Of a stretch of DNA of 64,000 nt, positions 46,842 through 61,027 are shown piece after piece. Source of the DNA: Patagioenas fasciata (taxonomy: Eukaryota > Chordata > Aves > Columbiformes > Columbidae). The position numbers and the translations under genes were made by a program. The notes under the pieces are model-generated. The model ran no database searches. It was not told the DNA's origin and saw only the letters and a list, made by a program, of their open reading frames with translations. The stretch lies in the NCBI RefSeq assembly GCF_037038585.1, contig NW_027288575.1, forward strand, positions 124,001 to 188,000, read 5' to 3'. Position 1 is the stretch's first letter, and each line of letters opens with the position of its first letter.

Positions 46842-48717
46842 GCTCCTTCTCCATTTAGTGGAACGTCCCATTTTCCCAGCCTGCGAGCCAACGACATCCC
46901 GCTTTGCCCCACCTCCAGTCCCTACAGAGCTAGTGTTTCTCTGTTAGGTTTCTGTTCCGTTAGGCCTGGTCTTGCTGCCTTATGCCAAGGGCTTTCTACA
47001 AGATTTTTGTTCCTCCTATCAACGGGAAGCAAGAGAGAGGGCAACAGGCAAAAACGATGGCAGAGCGAGAGACCGCGGGGAACACAGGGGCTTGGAGGAA
47101 GAAAGAGAGGAATGAGGAGCCCCGCGGAGAGACGGAGGACAGGAAAAAAGAAAATAAAAAGAGAGAAAAAAAAACGGGGCGGCACAAAGGCTCAGAACGT
47201 GAACGAGGACGGGAACAGTGCCGTACGGAATGAAGAAAGCCGGCAACGCCGAGCACGACAAAGGCACAGAGAGAGAGACGGCGAAGGGAGGGAGGAAGGA
47301 AAGAGACAGAGCAGCACATACAGACACAGAGAGGAAACTAATGGCAGGGAAAAGAACGGGCCAGAGAAAGCGTGGGGAAAAAGGAGACGGAGGGGCAGGG
47401 AGGCACCAGGACACACAAGCCGGGGACGAGGCCCCGAGGGCCAGGGACTCACAGCGGCTCTCGCTTTCGGTGGCTGCCAGGAGGCTTCTAACAGCTCAGA
47501 CGCTCCCGTCTCCTTCTCTCCTCCCTTCCTCTCCGGTAACTCGGGGCGCTCGGCCGTCCTCAGCCTAGGAGAACACGGTGGGGTGTCAGGGCTCCTACGA
47601 GACGAGGCTTCGGGGACATGGAGCCTCGCTGGCTCGCTCGCCAGGCAGCCGTCCCGCTCCAGGATACGCGCACGGACCCTGCCGCGCACGTTGGCCCCCG
47701 GCCCGCCGCACGCCGCGCAGAGGGAGCCTTCGCCACCCGGAGAGAGGGGCTCGCTCTCTCGCCCGCCGCAGGAAGCGGACGTTGGGCCGACGGCCCCGCA
47801 TTTCTTCCTCTTTACCTCTCCCCAACCTCTCTGGCTCCAGCAGCAGCAGCCCCCGCCCACGCACGGGACGTGCTCCCCTGTCCCTGCTCCCGCCACGCTG
47901 CCAGACGAGCCTCGCCAGCCCGAGGCGGGCGCAGCCAACGGCATCCCCCGGGCTGGGAGCGAACGGCCACATCCTCAGCGCGGCCTCTGGGAGAGGGAGA
48001 GAAGAAGCAGCGGCCGTTAGCACCGTAGCTCACCCCTGCCCCAGCCTGCTCCTTCCGCAGGGGCCACCGGAGAGGTGCCGAGGGCCGGCTTGCCGCCTTC
48101 ACGACGGGGCTTGGGAGCGGCCCAGGAACACGGGACGGGCTCGCAGGAGCTGCCGGAGCTGGGAGCGGCTGCACGGGGCGAGCGGGGCCGCGGGAGGAGG
48201 CTCGGGGGGAGCTCTGGCGAGCTGGGGACGCACCCGGCATCTGCCCCCGGCCGGCTGTCGCCTCCTGCTCCTCTGCCGCACGCTGGGGACGGAGGACGGC
48301 GCCGCGTCTCCCACCTGGGCGCTGCTCCCCAGGTTCCATTCCCCGCCTGGGCTGGGGGGTCTGCTGAGCATCGGGCGTTCACAGCTCCCCCTCAGAAACA
48401 CAGAAATTCCAAATTAGAGTTCAGCCTCTGAAAAAAATAGAGCAGGAGAAAGCAGAGGAATTAGTCAGAAGAAGGGACAGGAGAGCAGCTGAGCTAACGG
48501 AGGATTCGAGGGAAACGGGCCACCCCAAAACACAAGGCATCCTCAAAAAACCAGAGCAACTGCAGCAACGCCAGACAGCATTAAGACAAACTGACACCGT
48601 TTAGGACACGCTCAGCATAAAAGCAAACACATCCACCGGTGCAGGAAAGCATCTCGCCCCTTCCCCACAGCACCGCCACAGGACACAGCCCTGTGAGGCC
48701 ACGGGATGGGCTCGTAC

Positions 48718-49202
48718 TGAAACGGAGAAATAAGCTTGACAGCAGAGTCAATTACACCGTTAAGCAGGCAATGTTTCTTTCATCTGCACTGGGGAGCTCT
48801 GGGGGTCGTCCTCTGCAAGTGCTCCCACGACTGGATGCTCTTGCATTGCTTATAATCACACAGTTGCTACATATTAATTACAATTGTTTTAAATTTTGAA
48901 CATACAATATATCTAACCTAAGAAATAATTGATGAAGTTAGTTATAAATGTTTAGTTTCTCACTGACAACACATCTATTAGTTAAATATAAACTAAGCTC
49001 TCAGCTTCTAAACAATGTGTTATTAAATCTTCTGTCTCCCTCTTGTCATGCAGAAGGATCTAAAAGGTGAAAAATATCCCCTCATCGTGCAGGCGGTCAG
49101 AAAGCATTTACCCCACGTGAACCGGTTAATGAAGGGTACATCTTCTATAACTTCATCGCAGTATACATTAACTTGGTAGCTTCTCTTGAATTCCCCCCTT
49201 TT
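48718..49202 (-). mobile_element. ERV LTR copy B with polypurine tract, unit 5
   Basis: Counterpart of 8037-8521. Confidence 0.65.
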
Positions 49203-50285
49203 CAATACACTTGCAAACTCTTTGGCAGTATAAGTCTATGAAATATTATCCTCTCGCGTTGTGGTACAGCACAATTATTTGTTACCCACTAGCAGTACCA
49301 AACAGAACACTGTAGCGTAATGTAAGTAAAAACGACTAGCATCAAAATCAGAGTCCTAAGATCAATGCTGACAGAACTGCGAAGCCGCAGCTCCTGCCGG
49401 TTCTGGCGTTGGTTTCTGGCACTTCTGACCGCTTCGGGTCAAACGGCGCCTCTTCCCCCGGCCGTGCGCTGCAGTACCCGAGTTTCGCCACAGGGCGGCA
49501 GCACTGAGACCGCCGCGGCAGCCCCGGGCGAGCGGTCGTGCCGCGTTTCGCGGGAACCCCGCAAAATAAACTCCAGAAAACAAACGCAACGAAACAAAAA
49601 CGCACACAGAGAGCCGCGGAACGAAAGCCGCGCGTACAGGACACAGAACCCGCCGGGCCTCGCCCCGAGCTCCCGCCGAAGCGGCGCCCGACCCGCCACG
49701 CCACCGAGCCTGCCACCGCGCCTTAGCTCTGGTTTGAAACGTCTCCCCCCGACTAACGGGGGCTGCGCCGCTCCCGGAGCGACTGCTGTCCCGGAGGGAC
49801 ACACGGCTCCAGACCGTAAGCCTTCGGCGCACCTGCCCTCGGGGTCACACACCTCCCACCGGCTTCGCCAACTCGGCCGTAAGGGCAGGGGGGAAACTGA
49901 ACCGAACGCCTCCTCACCGCGCCGGCCCATCCCACTCCCCCCGTTCCAACGGCACGGTCACCCTCGCCGCGGCCGCACTCACCTGCCGCCTCTTTCGCCG
50001 CTCCGTTCCCCTCGCACTCTCCCACCGTCCCGCCGGGCTCCGCGGGCACCGACACCCGCCGCGCCCCGGAGACCTCCGCGGCGGGAGGCCCCCTCTGCCT
50101 TTCTGTCGCCTCCTTCCTTTCTGCCGCCTCCGGGGACCTCACGAAGGGCTACCCTGAGCCGACTGCCTCCAGGTCCCCGGGTACCGGTTGCAGCAACCGC
50201 TCCACAGCCGCCCCGACCCCCGTTCCCGTTAATTCCCGGTACCCACCCCGAGACACCACGGACCCGCTCGCCAGGACCCGCGCTG

Positions 50286-50675
50286 ATTGGCTGCTTTCCA
50301 CCCCACCACGCTGTCCTCCTATTGGATGCTCCGTCCGGCGCCCAGAGGCCCGCAACGCCCGCCCCTCCGGCAAAATGATAGCCTGCCTAGGCACGTCAAT
50401 CACCATTTTCTCCGCCTATCAGAGCTCGCAGTGAGGGCAGGCGCAGTAGGGAGAGAGCAGCACCCGCCCCTTTCCGCAACACGATTGGCTGCCGAAGACA
50501 AGTCAATCATCATTCTCTTGGCCCATCAGTACTCGCAGTTTGCTCATGCGCAGTACGGAGCCTCCGACACCCGCCCCTCCGGCAATCTGATTGGCGGACA
50601 GAATGGCAATTGACGTGCCTTGGCAGCCTATCAGCGATCCGCCCCCCCCCCAGCCTTCCCGCGCCATCTGATTGG
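50286..50675. promoter_or_regulatory. NF-Y/GC-box promoter cluster, unit 5
   Basis: All five ATTGG boxes are kept: 50286, 50321, 50484, 50590 and 50671. Confidence 0.65.
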
Positions 50676-51114
50676 CCCGCTCTGCACCCTCACCCGTCTG
50701 CTCTCCGCCCTGCCGGGCCCCCCCCGCCCTTTGCCCGCGCGGCTTCCAGCAGCCGCGTTTGAAAGGAAACAACAAACCGCGCTCCTTTGCTTTATGCTGA
50801 CAAGGGGGGCGGGTGGTCACCTACCCTTAAATTCATTGTGAACAGAGAGAGCCGTAAGGAGCTCCAGCCGGCAGGTTTCTCTCCCCTGTGCCCGGGACTG
50901 AGGAGACGCCGCCTCCTCCTGCTGCCGCCTCGCCCGTTCCCCTCGCAGCGGGGCCGCCCCGGGAGAGCCGGGCGCCTCTTTTTTTCCCGGCGGCTCGTCC
51001 GACCGCTGCCCCCCCTTTCTGACGGGCACGACCTCGGTCGCAGCGGCAGCGCCCCCCTCTTACCCGCGGCACGGGCACCGGGCGCCGCTCCCCAGCTGCA
51101 GTTCCGGGCTGTGG

Positions 51115-51129
51115 CCACCAGACGGCAGC
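51115..51129 (+). promoter_or_regulatory. CTCF-type motif, one-base variant (unit 6)
   Basis: Same one-mismatch form as in unit 2. The unit 7 counterpart at 61295-61308 is one base shorter and lies in the low-quality tail. Confidence 0.4.
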
Positions 51130-53170
51130 ACCGAGCGCGGTCACGCAGCGCCCCCGGGCCCCGCAGCGCGGGCGCTTTTTCTTGACCCGTGGGCAGCCCG
51201 AGCTCCCCGAACGCGCTTTCCCAGAGCCGCGCACATGGCAGACACACTGATAAAAGATAATAGCCCGACATTGCTAAAATGTTTTTTTTTCCTAAAGATG
51301 CCTTCTATCCTAATAAAATACATTGCCTCTCCCTGTGCCCCGTGTCTTGTCTGCAGCAGTAACTCGGCTCGCCCGCAGCTGTGGCAGCTCTGCTGCTGCT
51401 ACAGGGTCAGTTCCAGCCCTTACCCTCGGCTGAGCAGCAGCCGGGCAGGCGCTGCTGCTCTGGGCGCTGCGCATCCTTCAGGAACGGTTCTCAAACGATC
51501 CTGTGCAACGATGTCCAGAGCCAGGACCCCCGCGGCGGGGAGACAGGAGCACACGGCCGGGCCCGTCCCGGCTCGGGGCTGTTTCCGCAGTCGCTGTGAG
51601 TTGATCCGTGAGCTGGAACCAACCTCCCCATGCCCCGGCCCGGCCCTTTGTCCCCGGCTTTCCCAGGGCAGCGCAGCGGGCTGGGTCACACCAACTGTTC
51701 TCTGCTGGCACCACCCAGCCGGGTCACCTGTGTCTGCGGTTGTGGGGACACCCCACGGGCTCCCTGGAAACGGACATCACAGCACTGAGAGGGGGCGTTC
51801 AGGAGCCTCTGCGCTTTTGGGTTGGTTTGTTTGGGGTTTTTTTCCTTTTGCTGTTTTGATCGTTAGCTTCTTGTTGCTGGTTGGTTTGTTTTTAAGCTGT
51901 TACTCTATATAGCTCATCCATGGTGCTTATAGAGCATGGGTAAATCTACCCTGCTTCCTCACAGGAGACAACCATCTCGCTTTACAACAGGTGATTGAAT
52001 CTGCTATAGAAAAGTTCAACCACCTCCTGTACAGCAAAGGATAAAAGAAAGTATGGATTTTTGTTGCATCTAATCCACAATGCAAGTACCCATTAACAAT
52101 ACATTAGCAGTGGGTTCCTTCAAATATTCACAGTGAAGGTAGTTCCTGGCACGATTGTATTAGCGTTCTTACTATTTTACGGGAGAAACACAGGGCACAG
52201 CTGATTTTGCCCACGTGCAGCGCAGTGATCACACGGGTGCGGTGAACCGGGTGGAAGGCCCTAGAAAAGGAAAATCAGCCTCCGTGTGCAGGGCCAAAAC
52301 AGAAATCCTTTTCAAACTGTGCCATTTTAAAAAGCTACCAGGGGTATAAAGCAGAAAAAAGAGCAGTGAATGTGTATAATGACACAATTAGATGGTTCTC
52401 CAGTTTCATGATGTGCTCTTTTACTAACAGTGTCTGCTGGAGTGGATACCCTGGACACCAACAAGCGGGTCCTGGTGCTGTGCCCATGGCGATTCATCCA
52501 CTGTGGCCGTGGGTGTCAGGCCCTGATACAATAGACACAAAACCTTGGGAGGGAGGTGATCACAGTAGAACGCTTAGAGATAATGGGCTAGCAGACTTGA
52601 TTTAATCTTTATTTAAAAATACACATGGCTGCTGTCTTTTCTACAGTTTAGGTAGGACGGGCTCCAATATCTCTATGAATTACAATACATGACAAAAATT
52701 AAAGGGGGAAAGCTTTATTTTTACAATGGTAAATACAGTCTAAATCGTAATTTGGGAAACAGATAAAGGGGTGTAGCAAATGAGGCACAGACGATCCTGT
52801 TTTATCTCAGAAGGCTTTGGCGTATTTACAGCTTTAGGCACAGCGTGTCCAATCCCGTATAAAATGCACTGTCCATACCAATTCAGCCTGTCCCCCGATA
52901 TAAGGACATCAGGATGCCACCCTGCATTCACCAAGGGACAATCCTGATCTAATGTTCTCTGTGTATTCTACACCAATATCTGTTCGTCAACAAACCTTTT
53001 ACTGGTTTCAATTTCTTTCCCTGATTGTCCTTTTTCAAATACAATGCGTATGTAACATTTTGTATTGTGTAATATGCATTATATAATAGACAATATATGA
53101 TTTAAAACATATCTCATTATATATTACATGTAGTGCATTACTATACTACACATCTCGGGTATACCCACCC

Positions 53171-56100
53171 AGACCTGTGCAGCATATTAATATTATTTAC
53201 AGTGGCCACCATTAATTACAATATTCCCTGGTTGCTGTTCCCTAGGGAGTCAAACGATCCTTTTCCAATGTCACAAAACACAGCCCGGGGGGGATTTCTT
53301 CCGAATCGCTCCTGTCCATTGTCCACTACCTATTTCACAATCACAATAACAGACAATTGGTGAACCATAAGTATTGGACTACAAAATCACCCAAGACACA
53401 AGTAACAACAACAACAAATCACTAAAGACACAAACAATCATACAATTGCTAAGGCACAAACAGCAAAATCACTAAAGGTACCTTTACCAAATTACTATTC
53501 CCTCGTTTTTCTCTTTTATTTATTGTTTTCTCATTTTCCTCTTTGGTTTTTTATTTCTTTTTAATTTACCCAATTTACCAAAACGCGCAGACCCAACGCG
53601 CTGGTGTCGCCCACGTCTCGCGCAGGCAGCCTGCAAACAAACCAGACTATGAAAGTGCCTTATCTCATTGATGGGGTTTTACCCACGTCCCGAGCTGGCC
53701 CGAGGATCCGTGATCCCTTCCGGGAATTCCCCGGTGCCGGCACAAGGTCCCAGAGATCCTGGGGTCCACGGGAGGTCAGGCAGATTATCCCATCCTCGTC
53801 GCCAGAAAACGATACCGAAAAGTCGGCAAACAGACTCTTTAACACTGTTTTGAAAGTGTTAAAAAGCAGGCACTTTTATTACGGCGCGCTGGGCACTCGG
53901 GGGATCGCTCCTCTAATCCAGCGTGCGTTCCGCTTTCCTCTGGTTTTACATATCCTGGAACTCCTGAAACAGCAAAACACGCCAACCACTGTTTACAGAC
54001 GTCCCGTGCTCTTTCACCAGTGCGTGCAGCCGCAACGAGAAATCTGGAATGAGCGTCTACAGAAACACATACGTATTTACCCAATTCAGAACAACGCGTT
54101 ACATCAGCTGGCCGTACTTGTCAGTAATCCCTCCTGGATTAACACCCTCTTTGGATGGCACGGGTGCCGACTGTTGGCAATCAGGGCAGGACATAAGAAC
54201 GCTCCTGGCCTGATCCGTTGTAATTTGAAATTGTCGTTTTAACGACTTTGCATTCTGGTGAAAGAGTTGATGTGATAATTTAGCTTGCTCCAAGGCTTTA
54301 GGCACAGTAAGCGGCACAGCTCGTGCATCGGCCCTCCTATTGCCTTCCGCAAGAGGTCCTGGAAGGGCAGCGCGAGAGCGGATGTGCGCTGCATAAAAAC
54401 CATGACGCCTATGATTTATTAGGAACCATAGCATTCTCAATCCAGCCATCAAAAGAGGATCATCCTCTTCCTTAAGAAAAGAAGCTTCCAGGCGGTTAAG
54501 TATGCCAGCTGCATAATGAGTCAGTTACAACATTCAAAGGCTCATTACAGAACACTCAAAAGCGATCCTAACAGCTGTCAGCTCAAGAACTTGTTTGACC
54601 CTTGGTCTCCTTTTTCTACCTTGTGTTTGCAACACTGGGTATCTGAGTTTAGCCATGTAATTACAACTTTACGTGAGCAACCAGAGGCATCGGTAAATTC
54701 AGTCTTGTCGTTGCTGACAGCAGCACTTGCCATACAACGGTAAATTACCAATTTCAGCCCACAGTTTATGTTGAGGGTAATAAACTGATATGTTCCCTGC
54801 GTATGTTGCCAATGCAATCTGGAAATTCACATCTTCAGTTAATTACCATTGTAACTTCACCTTTGTTCTAGGAACAAATACACCTTCAGGTCTATCCAAT
54901 ACATAGCATATAAACATTCCCTGCCTTTAATTATTGGTTTTGAATACATTTCTTTTATTATCCAAACTGTTTCCATTAGCGCGTGAGCTAGAAAAACCCA
55001 TACTGCCCCAATCACCTTTCTCCTTCCTTGAGCTCTCCTGACCTGTGGTTCCACCACCCGTGTCTTCTTTCTGGGGCCCTCTTGACTCACAGGTGCGCTC
55101 CAACCCTCCTTCTCGATCACTCTTCCTCACAGGTTCGCCTCCTTCCGGGTGCAGCACCGCGCTTTGCGCACAGGCTTTCCTTCCTTGTCCAATTTATACA
55201 ATGGCCTCTGCTCACAAGATTTCATCAAGGTTTCTCTATTCACATTATCACCAGGTGGTTCCTCAATCTCTTTCCTGTGAGCTAAAATACACCCGAACGG
55301 GCTCTTTTTCAGAATACCGCTACTACGCCGTCCTCCCATTACGCGTCACACGGAACGACACGGCTCATCTTGTAACAAATACGAGCAAATAACTATTAAC
55401 ACCTACAGCAGTACTCCACAGATAATACTCAAACCTACCCACGACACACCGCCCTCACAAGTTGTACTCCAAGTTTATCCCACCGTCTCCAAAACAAAAC
55501 AATTCCGGTACCCAGCTCAAATCTCTCTAACACTCAGCACCGCAATTAGGACACTCTGCAACACAGATGGCTCCACAACGCTCACACTCCTTGCAAGTTA
55601 AAGCCACAGCAGCTCCTGCTGTAGTTTTCGGTGTTCAAGTGCATAGTCAGAACCAAGGCACATCCAAGAATTAAACCCAACTACGGTACGCTTCACGGCT
55701 ACATACAGAGCCAGCTTTGCACCACAACGGAGCACGGGAACAACCAACACCAAAAGCTGGCCGCACAAACAACTCCACAGCAACTACTGTATACCTCTAA
55801 GGTGCTCGCAACCCCGTCCACGCTATCCTGCCGAAATTCCGTACCACGACTTACGGACAGTTCGCGAGCACGTGACCGGTCCCAAATTTCAGAGAAGAAA
55901 GACTTCTCACCAGAGGTCCTCGTCCGTCCCCGCGGCGATCCGACCGAGACGAGGAGTCTCTCCAGAGACATCCCCGGGGTGCGCCAAGAGAGTCCTCGGC
56001 TCCACGGGCCCTGCGGCCGGACAGAGCGGGTCCTCCGGCTGGCTCACCGCCTGAAACGGGGAAAGAAACGGGACGGCAGAGTCAGCAGCACTGCTAAGCC

Positions 56101-57011
56101 ACGTTCTTTATTTCATTTGACGATGTTAGTTATAATTGTTTAGTTTCTCGCTGACAATACATCTGTTAATTATTAGTCAAATATAAACTAAGCTCTCAGC
56201 TTCTAAACAACGTGTTACTTAACCTTCCATCTCCCTCTTGTCGTGCAGAAGGATCTAAAAGGTGAAAAATATCCCCTCATTGTGCAGGCGGTCAGAAAGC
56301 ATTTACCTCATGTCAACTGGTTAATGACGGGTACACCTTCTATAACTTCATCGCAGTATACGTTAACTTGGCAGCTTCTCTTCAAAAGCGAGAAGAGAAA
56401 AAAGGGACAGGGCTCTGAAAAAACAAGGCAGAGATCAAAGCAGCGGCGGGGACAGAGGAAAAGAGGCCGGAAGAGCACCAGGAACAGGGCACAGAAAGAA
56501 ACAAATCGGCGCGGCGGCAGCGGCGCGGAGACGGAGGAAAAAAACCCGGCACGGTCAACGGGACAGAGAGGAACGCGACCACGGGCAGGGAGCGGGACAC
56601 GGGGACACGGCGAGGAACCACGGGACGCGGAGAGATACCAAAAAGTCGGCAAAAAAGACTCTCTAACGCTGTTCTGAAAGTGTTGAACGGCGGGCAATTT
56701 CAATACAGCGCACCGCACGCTCAGAGGATGGCCCCTGTATTTGAGCGTACGTGTGGTTCACGCTTCTTGGTATTCTTTACATACACCTATTGCATATTCA
56801 TTTGCTTCTACCGCTTAGTTAGTGCATTAAACAGAAGTTCTTTCCATAACCCCACCCTTCGCTGGCAGTCCATCTCTGGTATGCCAGTGTCCATCAAGGG
56901 TCTCCAGCGGTCCCCGGTGCCCCTGCAGCCCGGTGCCCCCTGCCCCGGTGTTGGCTCCTCGACCTCATGTCTTGAGCACGCCCACTGTCATTTTGTGCTG
57001 CTACTCAAGTA
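53171..57011 (-). mobile_element. ERV fossil cluster, unit 6
   Basis: Counterpart of 2320-6160: PBS at 53787-53804, pol remnant about 53956-54841, LTR copy A 56052-56384, LTR remnant 56634-57011. Confidence 0.75.
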
Positions 57012-58887
57012 GCTCCTTCTCCATTTAGTGGAACGTCCCATTTTCCCAGCCTGCGAGCCAACGACATCCCGCTTTGCCCCACCTCCAGTCCCTACAGAGC
57101 TAGTGTTTCTCTGTTAGGTTTCTGTTCCGTTAGGCCTGGTCTTGCTGCCTTATGCCAAGGGCTTTCTACAAGATTTTTGTTCCTCCTATCAACGGGAAGC
57201 AAGAGAGAGGGCAACAGGCAAAAACGATGGCAGAGCGAGAGACCGCGGGGAACACAGGGGCTTGGAGGAAGAAAGAGAGGAATGAGGAGCCCCGCGGAGA
57301 GACGGAGGACAGGAAAAAAGAAAATAAAAAGAGAGAAAAAAAAACGGGGCGGCACAAAGGCTCAGAACGTGAACGAGGACGGGAACAGTGCCGTACGGAA
57401 TGAAGAAAGCCGGCAACGCCGAGCACGACAAAGGCACAGAGAGAGAGACGGCGAAGGGAGGGAGGAAGGAAAGAGACAGAGCAGCACATACAGACACAGA
57501 GAGGAAACTAATGGCAGGGAAAAGAACGGGCCAGAGAAAGCGTGGGGAAAAAGGAGACGGAGGGGCAGGGAGGCACCAGGACACACAAGCCGGGGACGAG
57601 GCCCCGAGGGCCAGGGACTCACAGCGGCTCTCGCTTTCGGTGGCTGCCAGGAGGCTTCTAACAGCTCAGACGCTCCCGTCTCCTTCTCTCCTCCCTTCCT
57701 CTCCGGTAACTCGGGGCGCTCGGCCGTCCTCAGCCTAGGAGAACACGGTGGGGTGTCAGGGCTCCTACGAGACGAGGCTTCGGGGACATGGAGCCTCGCT
57801 GGCTCGCTCGCCAGGCAGCCGTCCCGCTCCAGGATACGCGCACGGACCCTGCCGCGCACGTTGGCCCCCGGCCCGCCGCACGCCGCGCAGAGGGAGCCTT
57901 CGCCACCCGGAGAGAGGGGCTCGCTCTCTCGCCCGCCGCAGGAAGCGGACGTTGGGCCGACGGCCCCGCATTTCTTCCTCTTTACCTCTCCCCAACCTCT
58001 CTGGCTCCAGCAGCAGCAGCCCCCGCCCACGCACGGGACGTGCTCCCCTGTCCCTGCTCCCGCCACGCTGCCAGACGAGCCTCGCCAGCCCGAGGCGGGC
58101 GCAGCCAACGGCATCCCCCGGGCTGGGAGCGAACGGCCACATCCTCAGCGCGGCCTCTGGGAGAGGGAGAGAAGAAGCAGCGGCCGTTAGCACCGTAGCT
58201 CACCCCTGCCCCAGCCTGCTCCTTCCGCAGGGGCCACCGGAGAGGTGCCGAGGGCCGGCTTGCCGCCTTCACGACGGGGCTTGGGAGCGGCCCAGGAACA
58301 CGGGACGGGCTCGCAGGAGCTGCCGGAGCTGGGAGCGGCTGCACGGGGCGAGCGGGGCCGCGGGAGGAGGCTCGGGGGGAGCTCTGGCGAGCTGGGGACG
58401 CACCCGGCATCTGCCCCCGGCCGGCTGTCGCCTCCTGCTCCTCTGCCGCACGCTGGGGACGGAGGACGGCGCCGCGTCTCCCACCTGGGCGCTGCTCCCC
58501 AGGTTCCATTCCCCGCCTGGGCTGGGGGGTCTGCTGAGCATCGGGCGTTCACAGCTCCCCCTCAGAAACACAGAAATTCCAAATTAGAGTTCAGCCTCTG
58601 AAAAAAATAGAGCAGGAGAAAGCAGAGGAATTAGTCAGAAGAAGGGACAGGAGAGCAGCTGAGCTAACGGAGGATTCGAGGGAAACGGGCCACCCCAAAA
58701 CACAAGGCATCCTCAAAAAACCAGAGCAACTGCAGCAACGCCAGACAGCATTAAGACAAACTGACACCGTTTAGGACACGCTCAGCATAAAAGCAAACAC
58801 ATCCACCGGTGCAGGAAAGCATCTCGCCCCTTCCCCACAGCACCGCCACAGGACACAGCCCTGTGAGGCCACGGGATGGGCTCGTAC

Positions 58888-59372
58888 TGAAACGGAGAAA
58901 TAAGCTTGACAGCAGAGTCAATTACACCGTTAAGCAGGCAATGTTTCTTTCATCTGCACTGGGGAGCTCTGGGGGTCGTCCTCTGCAAGTGCTCCCACGA
59001 CTGGATGCTCTTGCATTGCTTATAATCACACAGTTGCTACATATTAATTACAATTGTTTTAAATTTTGAACATACAATATATCTAACCTAAGAAATAATT
59101 GATGAAGTTAGTTATAAATGTTTAGTTTCTCACTGACAACACATCTATTAGTTAAATATAAACTAAGCTCTCAGCTTCTAAACAATGTGTTATTAAATCT
59201 TCTGTCTCCCTCTTGTCATGCAGAAGGATCTAAAAGGTGAAAAATATCCCCTCATCGTGCAGGCGGTCAGAAAGCATTTACCCCACGTGAACCGGTTAAT
59301 GAAGGGTACATCTTCTATAACTTCATCGCAGTATACATTAACTTGGTAGCTTCTCTTGAATTCCCCCCTTTT
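58888..59372 (-). mobile_element. ERV LTR copy B with polypurine tract, unit 6
   Basis: Counterpart of 8037-8521, still in the clean part of unit 6. Confidence 0.65.
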
Positions 59373-60458
59373 CAATACACTTGCAAACTCTTTGGCAGTA
59401 TAAGTCTATGAAATATTATCCTCTCGCGTTGTGGTACAGCACAATTATTTGTTACCCACTAGCAGTACCAAACAGAACACTGTAGCGTAATGTAAGTAAA
59501 AACGACTAGCATCAAAATCAGAGTCCTAAGATCAATGCTGACAGAACTGCGAAGCCGCAGCTCCTGCCGGTTCTGGCGTTGGTTTCTGGCACTTCTGACC
59601 GCTTCGGGTCAAACGGCGCCTCTTCCCCGGCCCGTGCGCTGCAGTACCCGAGTTTCGCACAAGGGCGGCAGCACTGAGACCGCCGCGGCAGCCCCGGGCG
59701 AGCGTCGTGGCCGCGTTTCGCGGGAAACCCCGCAAAATAAACTCCAGAAAACAAACGCAACGAAACAAAAACGCACACAGAGAGCCGCGGAACGAAAGCC
59801 GCGCGTACAGGACACAGAACCCGCCGGGCCTCGCCCCCGAGCTCCCGCCGAAGCGGCGCCCGACCCGCCACGCCACCGAGCCTGCCACCGCGCCTTAGCT
59901 CTGGTTTGAAACGTCTCCCCCCGACTAACGGGGGCTGCGCCGCTCCCGGAGCGACTGCTGTCCCGGAGGGGACACACGGCTCCAGACCGAAAGCCTTCGG
60001 CGCACCTGCCCTCGGGTCACACACCTCCCACCGGCTTCGCCAACTCGGCCGTAAGGGCAGGGGGGAAACTGAAACCGAACGCCTCCTCACCGCGCCGGCC
60101 CAATCCCACTCCCCCCGTTCCAACGGCACGGTCACCCTCGCCGCGGCCGCACTCACCTGCCGCCTCTTTCAGCCGCTCCGTTCCCCTCGCACTCTCCCAC
60201 CGTCCCGCCGGGCTCCGCGGGCACCGACACCCGCCGCGCCCGGAGACCTCCGCGGCGGGAGGCCCCCTCTGCCTTTCTGTCGCCTCCTTCCTTTCTGCCG
60301 CCTCCGGGGACCTCACGAAGGGCTACCCTGAGCCGACTGCCTCCAGGTCCCCGGGTACCGTTGCAGCAACCGCTCCACAGCCGCCCCGACCCCCGTTCCC
60401 GTAATTCCCGGTACCCCACCCCGAGACACCACGGACCCGCTCGCCAGGACCCGCGCTG

Positions 60459-60850
60459 ATTGCTGCTTTCCACCCCCACCACGCTGTCCTCCTATTGGAT
60501 GCTCCGTCCGGCGCCCAGAGGCCCGCAACGCCCGCCCCTTCCGGCAAAATGATAGCCTGCCTAGGCACGTCAATCACCATTTTCTCCGCCTATCAGAGCT
60601 CGCAGTGGAGGGCAGGCGCAGTAGGGAGAGAGCAGCACCCGCCCCTTTCCGCAACACGATTGGCTGCCGAAGACAAGTCAATCATCATTCTCTTGGCCCA
60701 TCAGTACTCGCAGTTTGCTCATGCGCAGTACGGAGCCTCCGACACCCGCCCCTCCGGCAATCTGATTGGCGGACAGAATGGCAATTGACGTGCCTTGGCA
60801 TCCTATCAGCGATCCGCCCCCCCCCCAGCCTTCTCGCGCCATCTGATTGG
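60459..60850. promoter_or_regulatory. NF-Y/GC-box promoter cluster, unit 6 (low-quality copy)
   Basis: Boxes read ATTGG at 60494, 60659, 60765 and 60846. The first, at 60459, reads attgc, but the region carries many apparent sequence errors, so loss of a box here is not credible without better data. Confidence 0.45.
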
Positions 60851-61027
60851 CCCGCTCTGCACCCCTCACACCCGTCTGCTCTCCGCCCTGCGGGCCCCCC
60901 CGGCCCTTTGCCCGCGCGGCTTCCATGCAGCCGCGTTTGAAAGGAAACAACAACCGCGCTCCTTTGCTTATGCTGACAAGGGGGGCGGGTGGTCACCTAC
61001 CCTTAAATTCATTGTGAACAGAGAGAG

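Larger units (their letters stand above)
40682..50851. repeat. Macrosatellite unit 5 (10,170 bp)
   Basis: Offset +40681 from unit 1. It has G at the site matching 5199, like units 1 and 2, combined with T at the site matching 5430, like units 4 and 6. That makes it a visible mosaic. Confidence 0.98.
50852..61027. repeat. Macrosatellite unit 6 (10,176 bp, tail degraded)
   Basis: Offset +50851 from unit 1 and nearly identical to unit 5 up to 59628. After that, one-base insertions and deletions accumulate, giving the net gain of six bases. Confidence 0.97.
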